From the NCBI RefSeq assembly GCF_963169125.1, contig NC_084798.1:173629980-173693979 (forward strand): DNA of 64,000 bases, written 5' to 3'. The notes below the pieces were generated by a model. The model saw only the letters and a list, made by a program, of their open reading frames with translations. It searched no databases and had not been told where the DNA came from. Of this stretch, positions 51,480 to 62,798 are shown piece by piece. The first letter of the stretch is position 1. Each line of letters begins with the position of its first letter. This DNA is from Humulus lupulus. Its lineage: Eukaryota > Streptophyta > Magnoliopsida > Rosales > Cannabaceae. The position numbers were made by a program, and so were the translations under genes.

Positions 51480-53180
51480 ATACTAAGTATAAGAATGTCA
51501 TTAGATGTGGTGCGCCGCACGGTGGAGATGCTAGCGGTGACCCTCCCCCGGATCCTAGTAGGATCCCCACTTCATGCGAGTCAGGTAATTTTTTATTTTT
51601 GTCTGTCTTACCCGATAATGTTGTTTATTTGTTAATATATTAATATTTCTTATTATTTTTCATTATTCAAACAAATACAACAGCCCCACCAAAGAAAAAT
51701 AGTCGTGCCACGAACACTAGAAAAGATCTGGAGGCTAGACGTGGAAAAGCTAGTCATTCATTGGAGCTCACATTTGATCCACACTCATACAAGGTTATGG
51801 GGACTGAGCATGAAGATTTTGTCTGCCTCATCGACACCCAGGTCTCACAGAGAATTCCTTGATAATACGATACATGGGAAGCAATGCCTAATTAATTCAA
51901 AGACTTAGTCAAAACAACAATTAAGGTGAGTAATTTATTTTAATTGTTACTAAAAAAATGTGTCTTTTAAGGTGACTAATTTATTTAATCAATTACTAAT
52001 ATGTTTTCTTTTCAATGTAGTGGTATGATCAAATAGAGGGCTGACTGAATTACGAACGATGTATAGAAGGTATCGAGAGAGAGATGAAAGATCGATACCA
52101 CGATAGGAAAACAAAAATACATCGCCATTTTTCATCACATTCCAATGGACCAGAGGATTGGGACAAAATCCATGAAAACCCATATCAGAATGTTAGCAAG
52201 GATGAGTGGAAGAATAATTGTGAGTTATTCACCAGTCCTCATTGGGTGGAGCGCTAAAAAAAGAATAAGGAAAATAGAGTGCAACGGAAGTATGCAACAA
52301 CATAGGGTTCAAAATCGTTGGCAGCCCGTCGTCACAAGAAAGTAAGGAAAAAATATTAACACAATTAATTTTAATTAAATTATAAGTTGTCTAATCACAT
52401 GTTCATATTTTTTAGATGAACCCGAACCTTATTGAGGATTGGAAGGATTATCACTGGAAGAAAGAGACAAAGCAGTTTGTCAACAAAGTTGCTCAAGTAG
52501 ATTATGTAAGTTTACCTAATTATATTTGTGTTATTTTTAGAATTTTATTTTTTTAATCCTACTAACAATTTAGTTAAAATAGGAAAAATTGAAAGTTGAT
52601 TTTTTGGCACAAAGTTAGCAGACATCTACTACTACATCGAACAAGGATGGTTCTTCCTCAGTTGACCAGGTCCTAGAAAAAGTACTGGGACGGAGGCGTG
52701 CGGTCACGAGCGAGGATTGGGCCGCAAATTGAGAAGGATGGGGCCATCCTCTAGTCCGCCCTCTCAAAACACCCAATCTCAGGTTCCTCCACAACAATCA
52801 CCTGGTGAATACGGTGATTTAGTGAAGACAATAAAGAAATTGATTGAGCAAGTCAATTTCACGTCTCAATTTCTTCCTAGGGGACCTAATGTGCAGTTTC
52901 AACCTCCACAAAATTCTTTGTCTCAACCCTCAATCTCGTCGGACACGTCTACAACTTCATCTTCTCATCAACCCCCAATCCATCCATTCCTGTACGGAGC
53001 ACCGCCACCACCCTCATCCCAACCCATTGGAATGCCTTACATGTTTGGAGCAGTACCATCACATCACCATATCCTTACATGTTTGGTGTATCATCGACGC
53101 GGCCTCCGCCATATCCTTACTACCAGTTTGGAGTAGGATCATTAACCTTACCTTTACTGTATACATTGCCACAACCACTG
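51480..53180 (+). pseudogene. tnpA: CACTA TnpA-like protein (plant transposase Ptta/En/Spm type)
   Basis: Exon-like blocks separated by AT-rich introns encode a Pro/Asp-rich N-terminus, a segment with LTFDPHSYKVMG (about 51765), ENPYQNVSKDEWKNNCELFT (near 52170-52230), a TTxGSKSLAARRHKK motif (52301-52345), WKDYHWKKETKQFV (about 52441-52482) and a Gln/Pro/Ser-rich tail from 52717 (QNTQSQVPPQQSP; PPPPSSQPIGMPYM). The W...W..LF.SP.W...S....NR pattern fits the Transposase_24 type family. TnpA-like proteins bind the subterminal repeats. Stops and shifts are present near 51860, 52042 and 52255. Confidence 0.7.
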
Positions 53181-53419
53181 TAGCCACCACGAGGTAACGA
53201 TATGGATGATGCTACTGATTTAGGATAGGATGAGTAGTATATTACTGTACTTAACCGTAATGGCTACATTTTATTAATAGATAACTGTGGATATTGTAGT
53301 TACATTTTATGATTATGGATGTAGTGATTATATTTATTATGGATGTTTTGTAATATTTTAATTTTCAATTATTTATATTTCATTATTAAAAAAATATTTT
53401 TTTAAAAGAAAAAATATAT
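53181..53419 (+). other. CACTA 3' region without genes
   Basis: AT-rich 3' untranslated-like sequence lies between the TnpA-like gene and the subterminal repeats. Repeated TTATGATTATGGATG/TTATGGATGT words occur at 53300-53350. Confidence 0.5.
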
Positions 53420-53700
53420 TAGGGGCGACTTAGTTCGCCCATATTATTCACCATGTCGCCGCAAATGTTTTCGTGGCACAAACCACATCGACACAAATTT
53501 GCACCGAATTTTTAACTATTGCTAGCGACAGGGTGTTGCCGCTGATAGTGTCTTTCAACACATGTTGCCCGAATTTTAGGCACGACTTATCAGCGGCAAC
53601 CTATGTGCGGTGACGTGTCGCCTCTGATTAATATCAACGGCGAAAGGTGGCACTTTCAGTGGCGACAGGCGTCGCCGCTGATACACCTTTACTTGTAATG
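53420..53700 (+). repeat. Right subterminal repeats and terminus of the CACTA element
   Basis: Units include GGGCGACTTAGTTCGCCC (53423-53440), GCGACAGGGTGTTGCCGCTGATAG, GCGGTGACGTGTCGCCTCTGATT and GTGGCGACAGGCGTCGCCGCTGATA (53660-53684), as on the left side. The tip ACTTGTAATG at 53691-53700 is a mutated CACTA end (CATTACAAGT on the other strand). Confidence 0.75.
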
Positions 53701-53881
53701 AGGATTAAATTTGGAACTGAATAGTTATTGAGTTAATGGTAGATAATTATAGATTAATATGATTATAGGTTAATTATTCACTAGTGACTTAATGAAACTT
53801 AAGGAAAAAGAGGTAATCAGAAGGGTAAATCGATAATTGTGACCAGCTCTAATTAACGAAATAATAAATGGAGGACATAAC
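53701..53881. other. Short unassigned stretch between CACTA and copia
   Basis: About 180 bp of AT-rich sequence without repeats to other parts of the window that I can see. It may be host DNA or part of an older element. Confidence 0.4.
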
Positions 53882-55737
53882 TCTTGGGAAAACTTATACA
53901 AGATCTTGTTTATTTTCATGTAAATCATATATTAATAATATTAATATAAGATAACCTAGAACATGTTTCTAAAATTGAATTCAAACAGAAATAATGATAA
54001 AAACACTTACATTATACACAACAGAATGAATGAGTCATTCCTTCAGTTTCTTTAACCCTTGTATCTTTTCTGTTGCAGAGTATTACCAAGAAACTAAACC
54101 GTTCTTCAATTTTCTTCACAGCCTTCCAAAGTATCCTTAGAATCACCTAGACTAGAGTGGGCAATTCTAAACACATGAGATAGATACAGAGGGAAGAAGA
54201 GAAAAGAATATTGGGTCTTAGAAAAAGACTTATGTTACTAGAGAGAATCTAAAACCTACTCGATCTTCTGATCTTCTCAGAAACATGTGTTTGTCATCTC
54301 TCACTTAGCACTACTTTTATAGAATCAATTAGGTAATTTAATTTAATTAAAAAAAATCAATAAAATAATAGATAATATCAGCCCTAGGTCGAAATTATCA
54401 TTGGCTTTAGGCACGTGAAGTTTTCTCATTTAATTATAAGCCCGTTGGACTTAAAATCAAGGTCAGTATTATTTTCTATTGATTAATTAATTAAATAATT
54501 ATTCAAATCCTTTATCAAATTAATTGTTATAATTTGAACCTTGATTTAAAATTATTTATTAATTTAGATACAAATTTATCTTAATTAATAAATCTGCCTT
54601 AATTTCTCTTTTCTTCTCTAAATTACATAACTCTGTAAAACTATCCAAAATTGACCTGGTCAACTTTGATAATTCTAATTGATAATTAAATTAATTAATT
54701 GATACTATCTAGATAATTTTATCCAAGGTACAAAGGGGACCATGGGCCTATGAAATCAAGCTCCAATAAGTTATCATAAATCTAACAAACAAATTTACTA
54801 ACTTATTAATGCCTCGTGACTCCACTAAAGACTAAGAATTCCACTCTTGAATTCATAGAACACTCTATAACAAATATCAATACATTATTAATTATCCATT
54901 GTTACAACCATAATTTTCACTCAATCCTCTATAGACGGTCTACAATGAGATGGGACTAAAATACCGTTTTATCCCTCATTGTATTTTATCTTTAAAACAC
55001 TTAGCTCCTTGTAAATGATATTTCGGTAAACTAATATTAATTACTGAAATGAGATCTCTATCATTTAGCACCTTGAACCAAACTAAAAGGAAACCATCGT
55101 TTCACTTCTCTATCAGTAGTATAGATGTTCATATATATGATTAACACTCCCACTCAATTATACTACCAAGTTCCCAAGATGTAAGTATGGGCTAGTCCGT
55201 AGGGTAAGCTGGTAACGAACAAGTAAAAAAACTCAAATAATCTAATTAGTTAGAATATTAACCACCCCGAATTGAGATTGAATTGAGCTATGATCAACTA
55301 TATGATATGACTAGAATAGATAATAACGGTATGTTTACTTATCCTATCAACTGTCAATATCGGTCCAGTCCGAAGTAACAAATACATCTGATTTTATCTA
55401 CTTTGCCAATTTTGTGGAAAGAACATAACACTGCGATGTGTAAGTAGATCATATCGTAGATTGGCAAGTCAATGTAAATTATGTGCACTGACTAATCTTA
55501 GGACTAACTTATTTTTAACATATAATCATATTTATATTCCACTATGATTACGTCACTATAAATATGATTAGCTATATGCTCGAGATTTAATAGAAGTTTA
55601 TATTAAACAAATAATCATGAAAATAAAACATGTGAGCAAAGTTATTAACCAAGTCAAAAAATGATTTCTATTCTTTTATTGATAATAAATGAGATTAGAA
55701 AGAAATTGGGTTTCAAATAGGGCATAAAACCCCAACA
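53882..55737 (-). repeat. 3' LTR of the minus-strand copia element (1,856 bp)
   Basis: On the minus strand it starts TGTTGGGGTTTTATGCCC (55737) and ends TTTTCCCAAGA (53882; CCTAACA in the solo copy). The TATA-like TCTATAAAAGTAG lies near 54320. The full-length match to 45058-46916 is in opposite orientation. Confidence 0.85.
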
Positions 55738-55738
55738 A

Positions 55739-56330
55739 ACTCCCACTTGCACTAATTGAAAATAATGCCTTAATTCTACTAATCTTATTTCTTTGATATG
55801 CTTATCAAATGTAGCTTCTGGTAGTGTCTTTGTAAACAGATTTGCAAGATTGTCTTCAGATGCAATCTTCATAACCTTCACATCTCCCCTGGCCACATGT
55901 TCTCGAATAATGTGATACTTCCTTTCTATATGCTTACTCATCTTGTGACTTTGAGGTTCTTTCGAGTTGGCTATCGATCCTGTGTTGTCACAAAAAAATA
56001 CAAGCAGTTTATCCATTTCTAAAATAACACCAAGATCCGAATAGAACTTGTTTAGCCAAACTATTTCCTTAGCTGCTTGTGACGCAGCTATGTATTCATC
56101 CTCCATGGTGGAATCTGAGATCGCATACTGCTTTATGCTTCTCCATATCACAACTCCACCCCCAAGAGTAAACACCATTCCAAAAGTAGACTTCTTGTCA
56201 TCGACATCAGTCTGAAAATTTGAATCAATGTAGCCTACAGGGTTCATAACACCACCCTTGTAGACTAACATATAATCCCTAGTCTGCCTTAAATACTTCA
56301 GGATATGCTTAACTGCTATCCAATTTTAAT
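55739..56330 (-). pseudogene. pol: Copia RNase H domain
   Basis: On the minus strand: ILKYLRQTRDYMLVYKGG, VGYIDSNFQTDVDDKKSTFG (active-site region with D and the DD..KST box), VIWRSIKQYAISDSTMEDEY, FFCDNTGSIANSKEPQSHKM, KHIERKYHIIREHV and ANLFTKTLPEATFDKHI. This is a textbook Ty1/copia RNase H order. The typical SKKQ...S..E is SIKQ...S..D here. It is open in one frame from about 56271 to 55654, running past the polypurine tract into the LTR. RT is absent upstream. Confidence 0.88.
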
Positions 56331-57600
56331 GACAATGGATCATCATCACTAGTGTCATCAACAACCATATTGGTTTAACCATCCAAACCATAGAAAACTG
56401 GGTTCCTAGAAACCCTCCCACTACGAAGAGGCGCTGTGACTGTTTGCTCAGGAACAGTGGTACTTTCTTCATTTAAATCGACTTGCATCGGTTGGACATG
56501 AAGAGTGGGAATTTCATCATCAAATTGTGTTGATGATGATGGAACATTGGTTGGAGTCAATTATTTAACCATCTCCTCTAAAACTACTTTGCTGCGTGGT
56601 TTGAAGTTTTGGACATAGTCATTTTCCAGAAAAGTAGCATTCGTAGAAGTAAACACTTTCTTTTTTTGAATGACTATAGAAAAGTCCACCCCAAGTACCT
56701 TTAGGATAGCCAACAAACATGCAAACTTCAGTTCGTGGTTATATTTTCCCCTCCTTTTTCCTCAGGACGTGGGCGGGACACCCCCAAATTCTATAATGGC
56801 GTAAACTAGGTTCACGACCATTCCAGCTTTCTTATGGTATTTTGGGGATTGATTTGGGTGGCATGACATTGAGAATGTTGCTCGCGGTTTCAATTGCATG
56901 TCCCCAGAACGAAGTTGGTAGAGTTGAGTAACTAAGCATGCATCTAACCATTTCCAATAAAGTTCTATTATGGAGTTCCGCTACACCATTATGTTACGGA
57001 GTACCCGGGGCAGTAAGATGTGATAAAATCCCAAGTTCAGTTAAATGATCTTTGAACTACATATCCAAATATTCACCACCCCTATCGGATTGTAAGATCT
57101 TTAACATTTCACCTAATTGGTTCCATAGCTACGAATTCCTTAAACTTTGAAAAAATTTCTAATTTCCTATGCATTAGGTAAATACATGAGTATCTAGAGT
57201 AATCGTCAATGAAAGTGATGAAATACTCAAAACCACCCCTAGCTTGTACATTCAAAGGTCTATAAACATCTGAATGCACATGTCCAAGTGGTTCTTTGGC
57301 CCTATCACCCTTGCAGAGAATGGACGATTGGTCCGTTTGCCTTCTAGATAAGATTCACAGATAGGTAATTCACCAAAAGTGAGTTCCCTCAAAGACCTGT
57401 CCTTTGTAAGTCTTTGAATTCTATCATAGCAATGTGACCTAGTCTCAAATGCCATAAATGCGTCATGTTATTATTATCATTCTTTTGACGTTTATTGGTC
57501 CTAGGTTTAGCTACTTCAAATAAACCATTGTTAAGAGCGAGGGGTTCGTTAGGTCGTAGAATATAAAGCTCATTTTCAAACATGCAATACACAATTGTGA
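56331..57600 (-). pseudogene. pol: Copia integrase and linker to the deleted RT
   Basis: On the minus strand the GAG-pre-integrase motif HLWHLRLGHIAMIEFKDLQR (about 57497-57410) leads to CESYLEGKRTNRPFSA, then the core with LQSDRGGEYLDM (near 57100-57060), TAPGTP and HNGVAELHNRTLLEM. WGCPAHV and FLENDYV follow, then RSGRVSRNPVFYGLDG (56420-56375), which normally precedes RT. Many stops (near 57250, 57180, 57060, 57000 and 56565) inactivate it. Confidence 0.82.
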
Positions 57601-57887
57601 TCCATTGAAAGAAAAAGATATATTAGAACTTGTGAAAGTAATAACAAAATTTTCTAATTGCAACATGAAAACTGAAATTAAATTTCTACTAAAATCCAGA
57701 ATAAAAATATATCATTTAAAATTAAAAATTTATATCCGAACTTTAGACGAGCTCTTCCTCTAGATTGGATTGCAACGAACGCTACGTTCATAACTCTAAG
57801 CTTTAAGCCACCTTTGTCCACTTCCTCCCATAATTCAAGAAGCTGTAAAGAGTTACAAACATGGTTAGTAGATCCAGAATCAACAAT
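57601..57887 (-). other. Copia protease/linker region, heavily decayed
   Basis: Between the gag end and the pre-integrase motif the protease should lie. Short traces (IVDSGSTNHVC-like, minus strand near 57890-57850) are seen in broken frames. I cannot delimit it. Confidence 0.4.
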
Positions 57888-58700
57888 TCAAATGGATTTA
57901 TCATTCTCTAAAACATATGTTTCTAAGATATATGAACTATAATCATTACCTTTGTTTTTAGCTGCTAAAAACTTGGGACAATCCTGTTTCCAATGCCCCT
58001 TCTCTTTGCAGTGAAAACACTGACCTTTTCCTTTCTTGTTTTTCTTATTCTTCCCCTTAGGCGTCTGTGCATTTGGTTGTGCACTCATCTTTGCAGCCTT
58101 TGCAAGCTTGGGGTTGTTGTTTTGTCCACATTTCCTCTTGTTTCCAACTTTCGAAGATGAAGCTTGATTAGCTGGATCAGCAACAGTAGTAGTTGTCTTC
58201 TTTTCTCCTCCCTTACTTTGTCCACCCATGATAGACTCTAAAGTCTGAAGCTCGCTCATGAGTTGCATCAGACCATAATTGAGTTTATTCAACACATAGT
58301 TGGTGGTGAACGAGAAGAAAGCTGGAGAGAGACTGTTATGGATTAAGCCGATTTGAGTTTTCTCATCTATTGTTGCTCCATGCAGTTCAACTTCCTAAAA
58401 GTAGTTTGTCATTTTGATCAGATGATCTCAGACATGTTGAGAAGGTGCCATCTGAGCATTGGCATATTTCTTGGTGGCCTCAAAATGAGTATGCGCTGAC
58501 TTGGGACCAAACATGTCTTGGAGCTAATCCATGATTTCGTAGGCCGTCTCGACATTCTCCATCTTTGTCTTGAGAGTGTCGACCATACTAGTCAACATGT
58601 AGTACTGTGCCTTGTTGTTAGCCGCCTACCAACGCTCATACTTATACCTCATAGACTTGGTGGCTCCTTAAGCTGGAACTTCCAGGGATTTCTTAGTCAT
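57888..58700 (-). pseudogene. gag: Copia Gag (UBN2 type) with zinc knuckle
   Basis: On the minus strand an N-terminal piece (MTKKSLEVPA near 58700) is broken by stops. The open piece 58295-57888 contains MSELQTLESIMGGQSKG, a Lys-rich linker and a CX2CX4HX4C knuckle (CFHCKEKGHWKQDC, near 58023-57982). It is the standard nucleic-acid-binding end of plant copia Gag. Stops occur near 58525, 58440, 58395 and 58670. Confidence 0.82.
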
Positions 58701-58714
58701 GACGAACTTGGAGT

Positions 58715-60082
58715 TGTGATAACTTCATTTTAGTGTCATTTTAGAATGTGTTTTTGTGGTAATCTTGAGTCTTTATGTTTGTTTTGTGCAAGATTACTCT
58801 TTTGTTTGTCTTTGTTATAGGTTGGTGCGTTGAATAATGAGAAAAATGTAAAAAGAAGAGAAAATAGTTGAAAAACGAAGCTCTTGGTGGTTGTTCGACT
58901 CAAAATGGTGCTAAGGACAATTACAAATAAGTTTTTGATGAAGAAACGAGGTTGAAAGGCTTAAATTAAGAAATAATGGAATTAGGGTCGCAACTAGGAG
59001 TTTAGAGCCGCGACTCTAGTCAAGTCAGAAACACAAACCTGCTGAAGGGAATTAGGTCCGCGACTTGCCCTTATATGTCGTGACTCTAGGGGAAGTCAGA
59101 GGCTAAATAAAGAGGACATAAAAGAAACGGGCTGCGACTTGATAGTGCCTGAGTCGCGGCGCCTGAAGATCTATATAAAATTAGAGGGGCTTTAAAATTG
59201 ACACGGGTCGCAACCTAGGAAAGGCCAAGTCACAACCCGCCTATGAAAAACTATGGATTTGTGATTTTTTTTACTATAAATTCAGACTTAGGGTTTAATT
59301 AGGTTATTAGGTCAGATTTTAATTACGCTTTTAGAGACTAATTTTGATTCTCAGACTAGTTTTTCTGCACTTATATTTTTTTTTTCTTTCTTCTTCAAGT
59401 TTTTGAATCTTATGTTTTTGAATTATTATTTTATTGATTTAGTCATGTTTGATATGAACTAAATACTTTTATCTAGGGTTTAATGTAGTCACTTGGATTT
59501 CTTAATTATGATGTTCTATTTATTTTTCTTCTCTATTATAATCTATATAATGTTTGCTTAATGCTAATAAATACCTGATCAATATTTTCTTGATTTATGA
59601 TTTTGATTCAAAATTCGAAAGATGGGAATTGAATATGCTATCGTCATATAGACATAGGTTGCATATTGGATGAAAGTACATGTATGGCTTGTGTAGTAAT
59701 TAGGTTTCTATGCTTAATGTCTGCTATATGTTTAAGCTTATCACAAAGATGTAGAAAACGTGCATATAGGATGAGATCTTATATCTTGAAAAAGAAAAGG
59801 AATCGATTTATGTTGACCTGCTATTAGAATAGGAAGAAAGAAATTTAGAACTGATTAATAAAATTAATAGAATGAAAAGTTGATGAAGTTAATTAGTAAT
59901 TTTTGTTCATAGTTATTTAAAGTTTTAAAATTAGATTTATTCATCTAAATTACGTTTTCCAAATAGAAATTAAAGAACAATTACTGGTAATTGGTTAATA
60001 GTCTTTATGGGAACGATACTCTCTTTGACATATATATTACATGAATCAATTGTGTGCACTTGCATACATATTTTCACGATCA
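58715..60082 (+). repeat. 5' LTR of the Athila-like element
   Basis: It starts TGTGATAACTTC (or TGATAACTTC at 58717) and ends TTTTCACGATCA. The TATA box is TATATAAA at 59172-59179. Around it (58985-59240) about six CGCGACT/GTCGCGG words recur. The 3' LTR is outside the window, so the limits rest on the TG...CA ends, the gag junction and the primer site. Confidence 0.7.
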
Positions 60083-60086
60083 AGTT

Positions 60087-60106
60087 TTTGACGCTGTTGC
60101 CGAGGA
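60087..60106 (+). promoter_or_regulatory. Primer-binding site of the Athila-like element
   Basis: TTTGACGCTGTTGCCGAGGA differs by about three bases from the canonical TGGCGCCGTTGCCGGGGA tRNA-Asp site, four bases after the LTR end. Confidence 0.7.
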
Positions 60107-60309
60107 CTTAATTTCCAATATCAAAGTTAATTGTGTTTTGTTCTAATTTGGTTTCTATATTTTACACTTATTTGGATCGAGGTTGTTTTTTTGTTTAATG
60201 AATTATTGGTATATGCATGGAAGTAGACAAACGGAACTCATACCGATAGATCTTGAAATTGAGAGAACGTGCAGAGAAAATCACAAGATAAAGAAAAGGT
60301 TGGATTTCA

Positions 60310-61510
60310 CCATGGCTTAGAACACAAATAATGGTGTGAACAACAATGCAAATATGGGTAATGCAGCTGAAGCTGATCCACCATTGAGAAACTATGTACT
60401 CCCTACTATTACGGGGATACATTCAAGTATTCATCCTCCTACTTTTGAGGCAAATAATTTTGAGATAAAACCCTAAATTATTCAGATGGTACAAATTTGT
60501 GTACATTTGGGGGGTTACCAAATGATGATCCAAATCTCCAAATCACAAATTTTTTAGAGCTATGTGCGACATTCAAAATGAATGGGGTGAGTAATGATGT
60601 TGTAAGATTAAGATTATTCCTGTTTTCATTAAGAAACAGAGCTAAAAGTTGGTTGAATTCATTACAGGCCAACTCAATAGTTACTTGGGAAGACTTGGCT
60701 CGGAAATTCCTTGGTAAATATTTTCCTCCTGCGAAGTCAGCCAGAATAAGAGGAGAGATTAATAACTTCCATCAGTTTGATGGGGAGTCTTTATATGACG
60801 CATGGGAACATTTTAAAGAGTTGCAAAGGAAATGCCCACATCATGGAATAGAAAAGTGGCTTCTGGTTCATACATTCTATAATGGTTTGGGGGGAAATAC
60901 AAGGACAATTATAGATGCAGCATCGGGAGGAGCATTTATGAGAAAAAGTGCTAATGAAGCATATGAATTATTGGAAGAGATGGCCATGAATAACTATAAT
61001 TGGCCTATTGAACATGAGAATATGAAGGTATCAAGAGTCTTAGAAGTCAATCCTATTGCTTTATTGACCACTCAATTGGCATCTCTAACCAAGCAATTAC
61101 AACAAAATAACCTCGCCGCACAAGCAATGCAAGTATAGAATGTCATGAGTTGTGAGATTTGTGGGGGACTGCATTCGTATGAACAATGCCCAAGCACAGC
61201 TAGTTGCTCAACAGATGTAAATAATATGCCTTTGGAACAGGCATAGGTTATTGGTAATAGTTTAAGACCTGCACCCAACACCTACTAAAATTCATATACT
61301 CCTGCATGGAAAAATCACCCTAACCTGTCTTGGAAAAATAATCAAGGGTTACAACCGCAGTATCCACAATACCCACCTCAACAACCCCCTCATCAATCGA
61401 ATTATGGACTACATTCTAGGCCTTATTATGATCCAAACCCACACCCATCTCATCCATCACCACATCCTCCAATGAACCCACTAACAGTGCAGCCAGACCA
61501 ATTAAATTAA
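60310..61510 (+). pseudogene. gag: Athila-like gag
   Basis: The leader of gag ([20 protein letters not shown] near 60410-60460) is followed by a stop and frameshift near 60475. The capsid core is then open from 60497 to 61138: FGGLPNDDPNLQITNFLELC, LFLFSLRNRAKSWLNSL, TWEDLARKFLGKYFPPAKSA, RKCPHHGIEKWLLVHTFYNG and ASGGAFMRKSANEAYELLEE. A knuckle CEICGGLHSYEQCP follows a stop (near 61149-61190), then a Pro/Gln/His-rich tail to about 61510. Gag would form the particle. The order and motifs match plant Athila gag. Confidence 0.87.
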
Positions 61511-61739
61511 TTCATGACAGAGACAAGGTCTTCAATCAGGAATTTTGAGACACAAATAGGTCAATTGGCTAAAATGTTTTCTAGTAGACAGCAAGGGAAT
61601 TTGCCTAGTTCCACAGAGGTAACTCCTAAAGAGCAATGTCAAGTTGTCACTCTGAGGAGTGGGACTAAGTATTGAACCTATAGTGGATAACAAGGGGAAG
61701 AAGACAAAGGATCAACATGTTACTAGTGTATTATAAGAG

Positions 61740-62783
61740 GAGGTTATTGAAGATCTTCCAAAGACAGAAAAGCCAAAATACACCGAGCCTACGCCAAGGA
61801 TTCCATATCCTCAACGGTTTCGAAAGGCCAATCTTGACAAACAATTCTCCAAATTTCTTGAGGTATTTAAAAACTTCACATTAACATCCCTTTTGTAGAG
61901 GCTCTAGAACAAATGCCTAGTTATGTGATCTTTATGAAAGAGATGTTGTCTAATAAGAGAAAAATGGAGGAATATGAAATCGTTGCATTAACTGAAAAGT
62001 GTAGTGCAATTATTCAAAACAAGCTTCCTCAAAAGTTAAGAGATCCGGGCAGCTTCACTATACCTTCCACCATTGGAAACTTTCATTGTGAGAGATACTT
62101 TATGTGATTTGGGTGCAAGCATTAATTTTATGCTGCAGTTTGTACTTAAATGGCTTGGTTTGGGGGAAGCTAGACCCACTAGTGTTACTCTTCAACTGAT
62201 TGATCGTTCATTAACACACCCCAGAGGTATTATAGAAGACGTTATAGTAAAGGTAGATAAGTTCATTTTCCCAGCAGATTTCATTGTATTAGATATGGAG
62301 GAAGATGAGGACGTGCCTATTATATTGGGACGACCATTTTTAGCAACGGGGCAAGCGTTGATAGACATTCAGAATTGTGAGTTAAGGCTCAGAGTACAAG
62401 GTGAAGAGATTGTTTTTAATGTTTTTAAAGCCTTGAAATATCCTTCAGCTAGTGATTGTTGTTTTAGTGTTTGTGTATTGGAGGAACAAGAAAAAAGGGT
62501 CCAGTCTATTGAGGATCCACTTGACTTGAGTTTGATTGCAAGTCCTGAAGAGTGTGCTAGTACTGAAGCCAGTGAATATGTTCAATGGTTGAATTCCTCA
62601 GGGAAAATTTATAAAAAGAAATATGAGGAATTGGGGCAAGTGCCTGAGAGACCTCTCCCATCTATTGAGAAGCCACCAGTTCTTGAGTTAAAAACTTTAC
62701 CTGATCATCTTAAGTACGCTTATTTGGGTAAGAATGACACTCTCCTAGTTATTATTTTAGCTTCATTGTCTGTGATTGAATAA
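61740..62783 (+). pseudogene. pol: Athila-like aspartic protease region
   Basis: An upstream piece (RIPYPQRFRKANLDKQFSKF near 61799-61858; LEQMPSYVIFMKEMLSNKRK near 61907) is the usual pre-protease linker. The protease proper reads DTLCDLGASINFML (about 62094-62132; active site DLGAS), HPRGIIEDVIVKVDKFIFPA, DVPIILGRPFLATGQALIDI (62312-62370) and then a linker to the stop at 62781-62783. The frame 62073-62783 is open, with a shift near 62070. Confidence 0.82.
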
Positions 62784-62798
62784 AAGAAGCTTCTTAGG

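Larger units (their letters stand above)
15931..53700 (+). mobile_element. CACTA (En/Spm) DNA transposon, split by nested retroelements
   Basis: Subterminal GTCGC/GCGAC repeats occur at both ends (15931-16210 and 53420-53695), and TnpD and TnpA-like genes lie between them. The right end ACTTGTAATG at 53691-53700 is one substitution from the canonical TCTTGTAGTG-type CACTA terminus. The left CACTA tip is not visible, because retroelements interrupt the subterminal region at 15930. TnpD coding stops at 20828 and resumes in register at 49981 after a duplicated CTTGA, so the 29 kb between are a later insertion. Without insertions, the visible CACTA is about 8.6 kb. Many stops show it is dead. Confidence 0.75.
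53882..58714 (-). mobile_element. Minus-strand Ty1/copia retrotransposon, 5' end truncated, RT deleted
   Basis: The 3' LTR is 53882-55737, followed (reading minus) by a polypurine tract GCAAGTGGGAGTT (55750-55738), RNase H, integrase and gag. The gag start abuts the Athila-like LTR at 58715, so the 5' LTR, primer site and leader are missing. The RT domain is deleted: sequence before RT (DPLSLK) is fused directly to the sequence before RNase H (AVKHILKYLRQTRDY) near 56320. It is the same family as the solo LTR at 45058-46916. Confidence 0.85.

Noticed and set aside
53701..53881. Search for a host gene between the CACTA and copia elements
   Set aside because: Only about 180 bp of AT-rich sequence with no open frame or splice signals.
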